This document shows positions 1 through 8,759 of a stretch of 64,000 bases of DNA, piece after piece; position 1 is the stretch's first letter; every line of letters begins with the position of its first letter. The notes under the pieces were generated by a model, which was given only the letters and a program-made list of their open reading frames with translations, was not told the DNA's origin and did not search any database. This DNA comes from Xanthomonas sp. SI (GTDB taxonomy: Bacteria > Pseudomonadota > Gammaproteobacteria > Xanthomonadales > Xanthomonadaceae), in contig NZ_CP051261.1 in NCBI RefSeq assembly GCF_014236855.1, positions 1,860,001 to 1,924,000 of the forward strand, written 5' to 3'. The position numbers and the translations under genes were made by a program.

Positions 1-43
1 GCTATGCTCTGCGGCGCCTTGCGCTTGCCGGAGTGCCATCCCG

Positions 44-1195
44 ATGCCGAACACACGCACCGCCTCTGTGCCGATCGCCGCCGCGCGGGCGCGTGCGCTG
101 TGGCTGGATGCGCAGCGGCTGACCACCCCGGCGCCGTTCGGCGCGGGCGCCGAGGCGGTGCGGCAGGCCACGGCGCACCTGGGCTACGTGCAGATCGACA
201 CCATCCACGTGATCGAACGCAGCCACCACCACGTGCTGTACAGCCGCATTCCCGCCTATCGCAAGCAGGATCTGGAACAGGCGCAGGCGCAGGACAAGTC
301 GGTGTTCGAATACTGGACGCATGCGCTGGCCTATGTGCCGATCGCCGACTACCGCATGTACGTGGCGCAGATGGCGCGCTACCGTGCCCAGGCGGACGCG
401 GCCGGCAAGATCGATCCGGCCGACTACGCCAGGTTGCTGCGGCGCATCCGCAACGACGGGCCGTTGTCGATCCGCGATATCGACGACGACGTGCTGGTCG
501 AGAAGACCCATCCGTGGGGCAGCCGCAAGCCGTCGCGGGCGGCGTTGCGCTACGGCTTCTTCAGCGGCGACCTGGTGGTCAGCCAGCGCAGCGGCATGCT
601 CAAGACCTACGAGCTGGCCGCGCGCCATTTCGGCTGGAGCCGGCGCCCGCGCCCGGCCAGCGACGTGCAGTACGCGCGCTATCTGCTGGAGCGCGCGCTG
701 CGCGCGCAGGGCCTGGTCGGCGTGGATTCGACCTGCTACGGCGATGCCGGCGCCAAGCCCGCGGTGCGCGCGCTGCTCGCCGCGGCGGTCGCCGCCAAAC
801 GCCTGGTCCCGGTGCATCTGCAGGGCCAGGAGCAGGCCGCGCTGTGGGCTGCGCCGGCGCTGCTGGAGCATGCGCCGCCGCTGCCGGACGATTCCCTCGC
901 GCAGCTGCTGTCGCCGTTCGATCCGTTGCTGATCCAGCGCAAGCGGCTGCAGCAGTTCTTCGGCTACGAACATCGCTTCGAGGCCTACGTGCCGGCGCCG
1001 CAGCGGGTGCTCGGCTACTTCGCGCTGCCGGTGTTGGTCGGCGACCGCATCGTCGCGGCGCTGGATCTGAAGATGGATCGCCAGGCGGGCAGGCTACTGA
1101 TCCAGAAATGGACCTGGCTGGTGCCGCAGCGGCCGGCGCTGAAGGCGGCGATCGATACGGCGCTGCAGCGCTTCGAGCGGTTTCATCTGCAATAG
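44..1195 (+). CDS. Winged-helix DNA glycosylase, YcaQ/AlkZ family (383 aa)
   Basis: Probable DNA glycosylase of the HTH_42 superfamily, whose members (E. coli YcaQ, Streptomyces AlkZ) unhook interstrand crosslinks and remove bulky N7-alkyl adducts. The N-terminal third carries the family signature QIDTIHVIERSHHHVLYSR (about residues 50-68), with the catalytic Q-x-D as QID. Length fits the YcaQ subgroup (about 400 aa). The ATG at 44 is the first in frame that gives a family-like N-terminus; no strong ribosome site precedes it. It stands alone, followed by a minus-strand hydrolase. The family is clear; the preferred lesion is inferred from relatives. Confidence 0.85.
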   Translation: MPNTRTASVPIAAARARALWLDAQRLTTPAPFGAGAEAVRQATAHLGYVQIDTIHVIERSHHHVLYSRIPAYRKQDLEQAQAQDKSVFEYWTHALAYVPIADYRMYVAQMARYRAQADAAGKIDPADYARLLRRIRNDGPLSIRDIDDDVLVEKTHPWGSRKPSRAALRYGFFSGDLVVSQRSGMLKTYELAARHFGWSRRPRPASDVQYARYLLERALRAQGLVGVDSTCYGDAGAKPAVRALLAAAVAAKRLVPVHLQGQEQAALWAAPALLEHAPPLPDDSLAQLLSPFDPLLIQRKRLQQFFGYEHRFEAYVPAPQRVLGYFALPVLVGDRIVAALDLKMDRQAGRLLIQKWTWLVPQRPALKAAIDTALQRFERFHLQ

Positions 1196-1363
1196 CGCAG
1201 GCGCTGCGCGCCCTGCCGCGCACGTCGTGGTTCGTGGTGCAGATCATGGAGCCGTGCATCGCGCTGGACTTGCCGCGCTTGCTGCGTGCAGCGCGCAGCG
1301 GAACACCATGCTGGCCGCCGTGCAACTGCCGGCGCACACGCGTTGCGTGCGCCGGCGAGCGGA

Positions 1364-2353
1364 TCAAGCCTTGAAGAAGGCCAGCAGATCCTGGTTGATC
1401 TCGTCCGGGTGGGTGGTGCACATGCCGTGCGGGTAGCCCTTGTAGACCTTCAGCGTGGCGTGCTTGACCAGCTTGGCCGACAGCAGCGCCGAGTCGGCGA
1501 TCGGCACGATCTGGTCGTCGTCGCCGTGCAGGATCAGCACCGGCACGTCGATCTGCTTCAGGTCCTCGGTGAAGTCGGTTTCCGAGAACGCCTTGATGCA
1601 GTCGTAGTGGGCCTTGGCGCCGCCCATCATGCCCTGCCGCCACCAGTTGTCCATGGCGCCCTGCGAGATCTTGGCGCCGTCGCGGTTGTAGCCGTAGAAC
1701 GGCACCGGCACCTCCTTGTAGAACTGCGCGCGGTTGGCCGCGAGCTGGGTGCGGAAGCCGTCGAACACGTCCATCGGCAGGCCGCCCGGGTTGTTCGCGG
1801 TCTTGAGCATGATCGGCGGCACCGCGCCGATCAGCACCGCCTTGGCCACGCGGCCGGCGCCGTGCTTGGCGACATAGCGCGCCACTTCGCCGCCGCCGGT
1901 GGAATGGCCGACGTGGATCGCGTTCTTCAGGTCCAGATGCTTGGCCAGCGCGGCCACGTCGGCGGCGTAGGTGTCCATGTCGTTGCCGTTCGCGGTCTGC
2001 GTGGAACGGCCATGGCCGCGACGGTCGTGGGCGATGACGCGGTAGCCCTGGGCGACGAAGAACAGCATCTGCGCGTCCCAGTCGTCGGCGCTGAGCGGCC
2101 AGCCGTGATGGAACACGATGGGCTGGCCGGTGCCCCAGTCCTTGTAGAAGATGTCGGTTCCGTCTTGCGTGGTGATGCTGGGCATAGTGGTGTCCTGATG
2201 GGCGTGCGGGCTGGCCGCAGGCGTGGGGGAAAGGCCGGTTCGGCCCGGTGCGGCGATGCCTGCCAGGGGCAGGGCGGTCAATGCGGCGGCGCCGAGCAGC
2301 AGGCGCCGCCTGACAGGATCGGCGATGCCGGTGTGCGTCGTGTGAGCGTCCAT
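1364..2353 (-). CDS. Alpha/beta hydrolase, non-heme chloroperoxidase-like, with Tat-type signal (329 aa)
   Basis: Alpha/beta-fold hydrolase of the cofactor-free haloperoxidase/esterase type. Visible triad: nucleophile Ser in GHSTGGGE, acid Asp in [10 protein letters not shown], and a C-terminal His in the YPHGM/THPDE segment. The start at 2353 (MDAHTTHTG) gives a twin-arginine-like leader ([12 protein letters not shown]) before the enzyme core at MPSITTQDG, suggesting Tat export of a folded protein. An internal ATG at that core would yield the usual cytosolic form of about 275 aa, so two start choices exist. No operon partner. Physiological substrate unknown; such enzymes act on esters or peracids. 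Confidence 0.85.
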   Translation of the reverse strand: MDAHTTHTGIADPVRRRLLLGAAALTALPLAGIAAPGRTGLSPTPAASPHAHQDTTMPSITTQDGTDIFYKDWGTGQPIVFHHGWPLSADDWDAQMLFFVAQGYRVIAHDRRGHGRSTQTANGNDMDTYAADVAALAKHLDLKNAIHVGHSTGGGEVARYVAKHGAGRVAKAVLIGAVPPIMLKTANNPGGLPMDVFDGFRTQLAANRAQFYKEVPVPFYGYNRDGAKISQGAMDNWWRQGMMGGAKAHYDCIKAFSETDFTEDLKQIDVPVLILHGDDDQIVPIADSALLSAKLVKHATLKVYKGYPHGMCTTHPDEINQDLLAFFKA

Positions 2354-2548
2354 TGCAGTTCCCGCGTCGAAAGCAGCGATGCAGATGATGCGCGGCGCCG
2401 CGTAATGCCGATTGCATAATCCTGCTGGTTTGCCGCGCCACGCCGCGAGCATGCGCGGTGGCGCCATCGCGCTTTCGTCGCCGCCAAGTCACCTCGTCAC
2501 CACAGGCCGCTGCTTAGGCTGTGGGTTCCCCCCAGCCTGCGCCGCCGC

Positions 2549-3619
2549 ATGTCCGCTGCCAGACACTGTTTCCACGATGCCATCGCCGCCTGCCGTGCGC
2601 GCGCGCCTGCGGTGCTGGCGGTGGTGATGGCCACCGAAGGCTCCACCTACGCGCATGCCGGTGCGGTGGCGCTGTTCGGCGCCGACGGCGCGCAGCAGGG
2701 CTGGCTCAGCGGCGGTTGCCTGGAGCCGGAGATCGCGCGTTGCGCGGCGGCCGCGGCAGTGGCGGGCGAACTGGCCTGGATGGATATCGACACGCGCGAC
2801 GACGAGGACCTGCTGTCCGGTTCGGCGGTGGGTTGCCGTGGCCGCCTGCATCTGGCCTTGCTGCCGTTGCGCGCCTTGCCCGGGTTCGACCGCCTGGCGC
2901 AGGCGTGGCTGCAGCGGCGCGGTGCGTTGCGCCTGGCGCTGGATGCCGACGGCGGCATCGTCGCGGCGGTGGCCGGCGAAACCTTGCAGTGGCGTTTGCG
3001 GTGCCAGGCGTGGGCTGGCGCGGCGGCTTGCGGCGGCGAGGTGCAGGTGCCGCCGCCGCCGCGGGTCAGCGTGTTCGGCGCCGGCCCGGAAACCGCGGTG
3101 CTGCTGCCGCTGCTGCGGCAACTGGGCTGGATGACCACGCTGGTGGAACAGCGTCCGCGCTGGGCGGCGCAGGCGATGCTGGCCGACCAGGCCTTGGCGT
3201 GCACGCCGACCCGTGCGCTGGACGCTTGCGCCGACAGCGACGCGGCCTTGGTGATGCACCATCATTTCGAACTGGACCGCGAGGCGCTGGAGGCGCTGGC
3301 GGCGAGCACGATCCCGTTCCTGGGGCTGCTGGGACCGGCGCGCCGGCGCGAGGACCTGTTCCGGCTGTTGCGCCCGCAGCAGCACGCGCAACTGTTGCCG
3401 CGGCTGCATTCCCCGATCGGGCTGCGCCTCGGCGGCAGCGGCGCGGAGGCGATCGCGCTGAGCATCGCCGCGCAATTGCAAGGCATCCGCGACGTGCAGC
3501 AGGTCAGCACCATTCACGAACCGAATCGTTGCAGCGTGACCCGCCTGCACGGCGGCGATGTCGCATCGGCCGCGCTTGCGCCGTTGCGCGCCGACAGCGT
3601 GCGGGGTGCGGCGCGATGA
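2549..3619 (+). CDS. XdhC/CoxI family molybdenum-cofactor maturation protein (356 aa)
   Basis: XdhC-type chaperone that binds molybdenum cofactor, protects it and promotes sulfuration before insertion into a xanthine-oxidase-family enzyme. N-terminal XdhC/CoxI domain shows ATEGSTYAHAG and GWLSGGCLEPEIA; a C-terminal Rossmann-like XdhC_C domain begins near VSVFGAGPETAVL. The stop overlaps the next start by four bases (ATGA), so it is cotranscribed with the MocA-like gene. It converges on paoABC, and its likely client is PaoC, as PaoD is in E. coli. A paoD name is plausible but not proven by sequence alone. Confidence 0.9.
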   Translation: MSAARHCFHDAIAACRARAPAVLAVVMATEGSTYAHAGAVALFGADGAQQGWLSGGCLEPEIARCAAAAAVAGELAWMDIDTRDDEDLLSGSAVGCRGRLHLALLPLRALPGFDRLAQAWLQRRGALRLALDADGGIVAAVAGETLQWRLRCQAWAGAAACGGEVQVPPPPRVSVFGAGPETAVLLPLLRQLGWMTTLVEQRPRWAAQAMLADQALACTPTRALDACADSDAALVMHHHFELDREALEALAASTIPFLGLLGPARRREDLFRLLRPQQHAQLLPRLHSPIGLRLGGSGAEAIALSIAAQLQGIRDVQQVSTIHEPNRCSVTRLHGGDVASAALAPLRADSVRGAAR

Positions 3620-4221
3620 GCGACGCGCATGCCGCGCTGATTCTCGCCGCCGGCGCCAGCCGCCGCCTCGGCCACGCCAAGCAGGCGCTGACACGCAACG
3701 GCGAGCCCTTGCTGCGGCGCGCGGCGCGGCTGGCGCTGGCCTCGTCGCCGGCCCGCTGCGTGGTGGTGCTGGGCGCACAGGCCGAGGCGCTGCGCCAGGC
3801 GCTGGACGACCTGCCGGTGGAGATCGTGGTCAATCGCGATTGGTCGACCGGCATGGGCGGCAGCCTGGCTTGTCTACGCGAGGCATTGCACGGGGATGCG
3901 TCGATCACCCACAGCCTGGTGCTGGGCTGCGATCAGCCGGCGCTGGAGGCGGCGCACTTGCAGGATCTGCTGGCCGCGTCGCGGCGCGCCGCCTCCGGTT
4001 GCGCGGTCAGCGCCTACGCCGGCGTGCGCGGCATGCCGGCGGTGGTGGCGCAGGCGTGCTGGCACGCACTGCCGTTGGGCGGCGACCAGGGACTACGCGG
4101 GTTGTTCGAGGCGATGGCACCGGACAGCCTCGGCTGCATCGTCGCCCCGGCACTGGCGCTGGACCTGGACACGCCGCAGGACGTGCAGGCCGCGGTGGAA
4201 CGCGGCTGGTTGGATCCGTAG
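3616..4221 (+). CDS. MobA/MocA-like molybdenum cofactor nucleotidyltransferase (201 aa)
   Basis: NTP-transferase-like protein expected to attach CMP (MocA) or GMP (MobA) to molybdopterin. The nucleotide-binding signature LILAAGASRRLGHAKQAL lies at residues 8-25, followed by VVVLGAQ and GMGGSL; the acidic LGCDQPAL segment fits the metal-binding DxP region. Next to xdhC and a xanthine-oxidase-family enzyme, which uses the cytosine dinucleotide form in enterobacterial PaoABC, MocA activity is the better guess. The start overlaps the xdhC stop by four bases, indicating translational coupling. Confidence 0.88.
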   Translation: MSDAHAALILAAGASRRLGHAKQALTRNGEPLLRRAARLALASSPARCVVVLGAQAEALRQALDDLPVEIVVNRDWSTGMGGSLACLREALHGDASITHSLVLGCDQPALEAAHLQDLLAASRRAASGCAVSAYAGVRGMPAVVAQACWHALPLGGDQGLRGLFEAMAPDSLGCIVAPALALDLDTPQDVQAAVERGWLDP

Positions 4222-4247
4222 CGTGGCAGGGCAACCTGCCCCGCCCC

Positions 4248-4332
4248 TGTAGGAGTGGCTTCAGCCGCGACCCGTTGCCAGATACGTCATGGTTGCCTGA
4301 TACGTCATGTCGCGGCTGAAGCCGCTCCTACA
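4248..4332. repeat. GTAG-type REP pair (inverted repeat)
   Basis: Two REP units face each other: TGTAGGAGTGGCTTCAGCCG on the left and its near complement ending CTCCTACA on the right. Each arm also folds alone (GTGGCT/AGCCGC). The central loop holds an 11-bp direct repeat GATACGTCATG. It sits between the convergent mocA-like and paoC genes. This is the GTAG/SMAG REP family of Xanthomonadaceae, mobilised by RAYT transposases; no RAYT gene is in the window. Confidence 0.9.
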
Positions 4333-4401
4333 ACAAGGCATGGGAGGGCAATGGCATAAGAGGACGTCGCGAGACCAACCGCGCGACGCCTCGATGGCTG
4401 C

Positions 4402-6597
4402 TCAGCCGATCAACTTGTCCGGCGTGATCGGCAGTTCGCGGATGCGCTTGCCGGTGGCATGGAACACGGCGTTGGCGATCGCGGCGGGAATGCCGACCAT
4501 GCCCAGTTCGCCCATGCCCTTGACTCCGAGCGGGTTGACGATGGTGTCGTTCTCCTCGACGAACATGGTCTCGATCAGGTGCACGTCGGCATTGACCGGC
4601 ACGTGGTAGTCGGCCAGCGAGGCGTTGAGCATGCGCCCGTAGCGATGGTCGACCTCGGTGCCTTCGCTGAGCGCCATGCCGATGCCCATCACCACGCCGC
4701 CGATCTCCTGGCTGTGCGAGGTCAGCGGATTCATGATCTTGCCGCAGGCGGTGGCCTCGATGACCCGGGTCACCTGCACCATGCCGGTGTCCGGATCGAC
4801 CTTGACCTCGATGAACTGCGCACCGTGCGCGGCGGTGGCGTACTTCTTGCGCTCGGCCGAGGGCTTGGACTCGTGCACCACTTCCAGTTCCTGCAAACCG
4901 TGCTGGCGCATCAGCTTGGCCACCTCCAGACTAGCCTCGGGCTTGCCGGTCGGGCGCAGCTTGCCGTCGGCCAATTCCACCGCATCCACGTCCAGCCCGC
5001 TGAACGCGGCTTGCCCGTCCTGCCTGGCCAGTTCCAGCAGCTTGCCGCGGATCTCGCGCGCGGCGCCGTGGATCGCGCTGCCGACACTGGCGGTGGTCCA
5101 CGAGCCGCCTTGCGACGGCGCCTTCGGCAGGCGCGTGTCGCCGAGTTCGAACTGCACGCGCTTGGCGTCCAGGCCCAGGTATTCGGCGGCGATCAGGGTC
5201 ATCACCGTGTAGGTGCCGGGGCCGATGTCGGCGGTGGCGCTGCCGACCTGGGCGCTGCCGTCGGCCTTCAACACCACCCGTGCCAGCGCCGGCATCTGCA
5301 TCGCCGCCCAGGTGCCGGTGGCCATGCCCCAGCCGACCAGCAGTCGGCCGTCGCGCATCGAGCGCGGCTCGGGCGTGCGCTTGCTCCAGCCGAAGGTCTC
5401 GGCAGCGAGCGAATAGCATTCGCGCAAGGCCTTGCTCGAGAACGGCTTGCCGCTCTCCGGGTCGGTTTCGGCGTAGTTGGCCAGGCGCAATTGCAATGGA
5501 TCCATCTTCAGCGCGTAGGCCAGTTCGTCCATCGCGCACTCGATGCCGAACATCTGGCTGATGGTGCCGGGTGCGCGCATCGCCTGCGGCGTCGGCAGGT
5601 CGGTCTCCACCACCTCGAAGCGGTCCTCGACGTTGGGGCAGGCGTACAGCGAGCGCGCGTTGCGGAAGAAGGCCTCGTTGAACGCCTCGATGCGCGAGGT
5701 GTTGAGCACGTGCCGGTAGCGGATCGCCTGCAGCTTGCCGGCGGCGTCGGCGCCCAGCCCCAGTTCCACCCGGTAGTAGGGCCGGTAGCCGTGGCCGCTG
5801 AACATCTGTCGCCGCGTGTAGACGATCTTGACCGGGCGGCCGACCGCCTTGGACACCGCGCCGAGCAGGAAGGTGTAGTAGTTCGGGCGCAGGCACGAGC
5901 CGAACGCGCCGCCGACGAACAGCGATACCACGTTGACCCGCTCGATCGGAATGCCGAAGTAGCCGGCCAACTGCTCGCGGTCCTGGTGCACGTTCTGGCT
6001 CTTGTTGACCACGGTCAGCGTGTCGCCGATCCAGTAGCCGATGCCGCCATGCGGTTCCATCGGATTGTGGTGCTCGATCGGCATCGTGTACGCGGCTTCC
6101 ACCTTGACCTTTGCCGCGGCGAACGCGGCGGCCGGGTTGCCGCGCGGCTTCGGCGACTCCTCCGGGGTGGGATCGTGCGCCTGGCCGAGCAGCGCGTCGA
6201 AATCGGTGTGCGCGGTTTCGGCGGCGTAGTCCACCTGGATCAGCCGCGAAGCATGCCGCGCCTGCTCGAAGGTGCTGGCGACCACCACCGCGATCGGCTG
6301 CGCGCTGAAATGGATGCGGTCGTCGACCAGCGCGCGGAACGACAGGTCTTCGCCTTTCTTCTTGACGGCGTCGGACACCGGCTTGACCGAATTCAGATGG
6401 GTCAGCACCTTGATCACCCCCGGCGCGGCCTCGGCGGCGCGCGTGTCGATGCGCACGATGCGGCCCTTGGCGATGGTGCTGGTGAGGATGTAGCCGTGGG
6501 CCAGGTGCGGGATCTGGAATTCCGCCGCATAGCGGGCCTTGCCGGTGACCTTGGCGTAGCCGTCGACGCGGCGCATTTCCTTGCCGATGTAGTTCAT
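4402..6597 (-). CDS. paoC: Aldehyde oxidoreductase molybdenum-binding subunit PaoC (731 aa)
   Basis: Large catalytic subunit of the xanthine-oxidase family, periplasmic PaoABC type. It opens with GKEMRRVDGYAKVTGKARYA (residues 5-24) and ends with KGMGELGMVGIPAA, where Glu697 is the general base that activates the Mo-bound water. Length equals E. coli PaoC (about 732 aa). It has no signal peptide and probably travels with PaoA by Tat. The start at 6597 has GGAGA eight bases upstream. It lies 22 bp behind paoB. The complex oxidises aromatic and aliphatic aldehydes to acids; the substrate here is unknown. Confidence 0.92.
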   Translation of the reverse strand: MNYIGKEMRRVDGYAKVTGKARYAAEFQIPHLAHGYILTSTIAKGRIVRIDTRAAEAAPGVIKVLTHLNSVKPVSDAVKKKGEDLSFRALVDDRIHFSAQPIAVVVASTFEQARHASRLIQVDYAAETAHTDFDALLGQAHDPTPEESPKPRGNPAAAFAAAKVKVEAAYTMPIEHHNPMEPHGGIGYWIGDTLTVVNKSQNVHQDREQLAGYFGIPIERVNVVSLFVGGAFGSCLRPNYYTFLLGAVSKAVGRPVKIVYTRRQMFSGHGYRPYYRVELGLGADAAGKLQAIRYRHVLNTSRIEAFNEAFFRNARSLYACPNVEDRFEVVETDLPTPQAMRAPGTISQMFGIECAMDELAYALKMDPLQLRLANYAETDPESGKPFSSKALRECYSLAAETFGWSKRTPEPRSMRDGRLLVGWGMATGTWAAMQMPALARVVLKADGSAQVGSATADIGPGTYTVMTLIAAEYLGLDAKRVQFELGDTRLPKAPSQGGSWTTASVGSAIHGAAREIRGKLLELARQDGQAAFSGLDVDAVELADGKLRPTGKPEASLEVAKLMRQHGLQELEVVHESKPSAERKKYATAAHGAQFIEVKVDPDTGMVQVTRVIEATACGKIMNPLTSHSQEIGGVVMGIGMALSEGTEVDHRYGRMLNASLADYHVPVNADVHLIETMFVEENDTIVNPLGVKGMGELGMVGIPAAIANAVFHATGKRIRELPITPDKLIG

Positions 6598-6619
6598 TGC
6601 GGGTTCTCCGGTTCGGTGC

Positions 6620-7621
6620 TCACGCGGCGTCGCTGCCGCTGGCGCGGTGCAGGGCGCGGATCATCGCGTGCGTGCCCATCGGCACCTTGTAGGCGTTGTG
6701 CGCCAGCGGGCGCGCGGCGGCCATCTCCGCCTGCGCGGCGGCGGCGAAGGCGGCTTCGCCGACGCGCTGCCCGACCAGCGCGCGTTCGGCGGCGTGCGCG
6801 CGCCACGGCTTGTGCGCCACCCCGCCCATCGCGATGCGCGCCTCGCGGATGCGCCCGTCCGGCTCCAGCGCCAGCGCCGCGGCCACCGAGATCAGCGCGA
6901 ACGCGTAGCTGGCGCGGTCGCGCACCTTCAGGTAGTGGCTGTGCGCGGCGAAGCGTTGCGCCGGCAGGACGATCGACTCGATCAGTTCGCCGTGCGCCAG
7001 CTGGTTGTCCAGGTCGGCACGGGCGTCGGGCAGCAGGTGGAACTCGGCGAAGGGAATCTCGCGGCGGGTGCCTGCCGGCGTGCGCACCTGCACCGTCGCA
7101 TCCAGCGCAGCCAGGGCCACGCACATGTCCGACGGATGCACCGCCACGCAGTGTTCGCTGTGGCCGAAGATCGCATGGGTGCGATTGAGCCCCTCGCGCG
7201 CGCCGCAGCCGCTGCCGGGCTCGCGCTTGTTGCAGGGCAGGGCGGTGTCGTAGAAATAGCCGCAACGGGTGCGCTGCAGCAGGTTGCCGCCGTTGGTCGC
7301 CATGTTGCGCAACTGCATCGTCGCCCCGGCCAGGATCGCCTGGCTCAGCAGCGGATAGCGCTGGCGCACCAGCGGATGGTTGGCGGTGTGGGTGTTGTTG
7401 GCCAGCGCGCCCAGGCGCAGGCCGCCGTCGGCGGTTTCGGTAATCTCGGCCAGGCCCTTGAGCCGGGTCAGGTCGACGATTTCGTCGGCGCCGGTCACCC
7501 CTTCCTTCATCAGGTCGAGCAGGTTGGTGCCGCCGCCGAGGAAGCGCGCGTTCGGATTGGCGGCGACACGGCGTACCGCGTCTTCCGGCGAGCTGGCGCG
7601 CCGGTAATCAAACGGCGTCAT
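6620..7621 (-). CDS. paoB: Aldehyde oxidoreductase FAD-binding subunit PaoB (333 aa)
   Basis: FAD subunit of PaoABC. An N-terminal FAD loop reads FLGGGTNLLDLM (residues 28-39). The segment from residue 113 carries cysteines 120, 130, 139 and 158, matching the insertion that holds the extra [4Fe-4S] cluster in E. coli PaoB and separating it from plain XdhB/CoxM proteins. The start overlaps the paoA stop by 14 bp. Electrons would pass from Mo through the FeS clusters to FAD; the final acceptor is not evident. Confidence 0.92.
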   Translation of the reverse strand: MTPFDYRRASSPEDAVRRVAANPNARFLGGGTNLLDLMKEGVTGADEIVDLTRLKGLAEITETADGGLRLGALANNTHTANHPLVRQRYPLLSQAILAGATMQLRNMATNGGNLLQRTRCGYFYDTALPCNKREPGSGCGAREGLNRTHAIFGHSEHCVAVHPSDMCVALAALDATVQVRTPAGTRREIPFAEFHLLPDARADLDNQLAHGELIESIVLPAQRFAAHSHYLKVRDRASYAFALISVAAALALEPDGRIREARIAMGGVAHKPWRAHAAERALVGQRVGEAAFAAAAQAEMAAARPLAHNAYKVPMGTHAMIRALHRASGSDAA

Positions 7622-8441
7622 CGGCCACCTCCTTCGCCAGCTTCAGTGCGGTCAGTTCGGACTGGTCGACGTAGCGCCAGGTCAGCGGGCGTGGCGCGCC
7701 GCCGCTGTGCACGTCCTGGATCGCGGCGACGATCTTCGGATAGGCGCCGCAGCGGCAGATATTGCCGCTCATGCGTTCGCGCACTTCGGCGTCGCTGAGC
7801 TCGGTGACTGGCTGGCTGACGTCGGCGCTGACATGGCTGGCGTCGCCGCGCTTGATCTCGTTGAGCAGCGCCACCGCCGAGCAGATCTGCCCGGGCGTGC
7901 AATAGCCGCACTGGAAACCGTCGTGCTGCACGAACGCGGCCTGCATCGGATGCAGCCGTTCGCCGTCGGCCAGGCCTTCGATGGTGGTGATCTGCGCGTC
8001 TTCGGCCTGCGCCGCCAGGGTCAGGCAAGACAGGCGCCGCTCGCCGTCGACGATCACCGTGCAGGCGCCGCACTGGCCGTGGTCGCAGCCCTTCTTGGTG
8101 CCGGTCAGCGCCAGGTGTTCGCGCAGTGCGTCCAGCAGCGTGGTGCGCGGGTCCAACTGCAAGGCGTGGCGCTGGCCGTTGACCTGCAGCACCACCGGCA
8201 TCGCGTTCTGCGGCGGGGCGGCACTGGGGGCCGGTGCGGCGAAAGCGGCGTCGCTGAAGACGATCTGCCCGCCGGCGCTGCCCAGGCCGGCGGCCGACAG
8301 CAGGGCGAGGAATTCGCGCCGCGATAGGCCGCTGATCCCGAGCCGGCGCGCGAGCGCGGCCTCGTCGTCGCTCAGCCCGACATCGTGCGGGAGTTCGGTG
8401 GCGCCGGGCGCGGCCTGGGATGGGTGGGGATCGTGCTGCAT
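7608..8441 (-). CDS. paoA: Aldehyde oxidoreductase iron-sulfur subunit PaoA, Tat-exported (277 aa)
   Basis: Small 2x[2Fe-2S] subunit. A twin-arginine signal SRREFLALLSAAGLG (residues 40-54) sits behind an unusually long n-region, so the assembled PaoABC is exported folded. The plant-type ferredoxin cluster uses Cys119, 124, 127 and 139 (CDHGQCGAC...C); the second cluster uses Cys178, 181, 229 and 231 (CGYC...CRC). The start at 8441 is supported by AGGAGAG just upstream; a longer open frame to 8564 lacks this. It is the first gene of paoABC. No promoter or operator could be assigned. Confidence 0.92.
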   Translation of the reverse strand: MQHDPHPSQAAPGATELPHDVGLSDDEAALARRLGISGLSRREFLALLSAAGLGSAGGQIVFSDAAFAAPAPSAAPPQNAMPVVLQVNGQRHALQLDPRTTLLDALREHLALTGTKKGCDHGQCGACTVIVDGERRLSCLTLAAQAEDAQITTIEGLADGERLHPMQAAFVQHDGFQCGYCTPGQICSAVALLNEIKRGDASHVSADVSQPVTELSDAEVRERMSGNICRCGAYPKIVAAIQDVHSGGAPRPLTWRYVDQSELTALKLAKEVADDAV

Positions 8442-8759
8442 CGGTCTCTCCTGCCTGGGGACCGCCGCATCGCTGCGCGCTGGCGCAACAACGGATGCAC
8501 GGTTCGACCTGGGTAGCGGTGCCGCCATCGTGGCACCGGCGCACGGGCGCGCTGGCACGCCCAAACCCGAGCATTGCAGCGGCGTCGCGAAGAGATTGCG
8601 AAGGGCGGGTGGTGGGGTGGTGATGCGCGGCGTAGCCGCGGGCGGTATTTTGCGTTTCTGTAGGAGCGGCTTCAGCCGCGACAGGCGTTACCGATAGATC
8701 CTGTCGCGGCTGAAACCGCCCCTACAACGGCGGGGCGATCGCAAATTTCTGCGCAGGCG
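8442..8759. other. Intergenic region, gene-free apart from a REP pair
   Basis: About 318 bp between the paoA start and the 3' end of the TonB receptor gene. It holds the paoA ribosome site, presumably the paoA promoter, and the REP pair at 8659-8726. I see no convincing coding sequence or further motif. Confidence 0.7.
8659..8726. repeat. GTAG-type REP pair (inverted repeat)
   Basis: Left arm TGTAGGAGCGGCTTCAGCCG, right arm the near-complement ending CCCCTACA, with a short loop. Each arm is itself a hairpin. It lies 33 bp beyond the 3' end of the TonB receptor gene. Confidence 0.9.

Noticed and set aside
1..43. Partial gene at the left edge
   Set aside because: The bases before 44 contain an open frame, but it has no family motif, and the glycosylase ATG fits the protein start.
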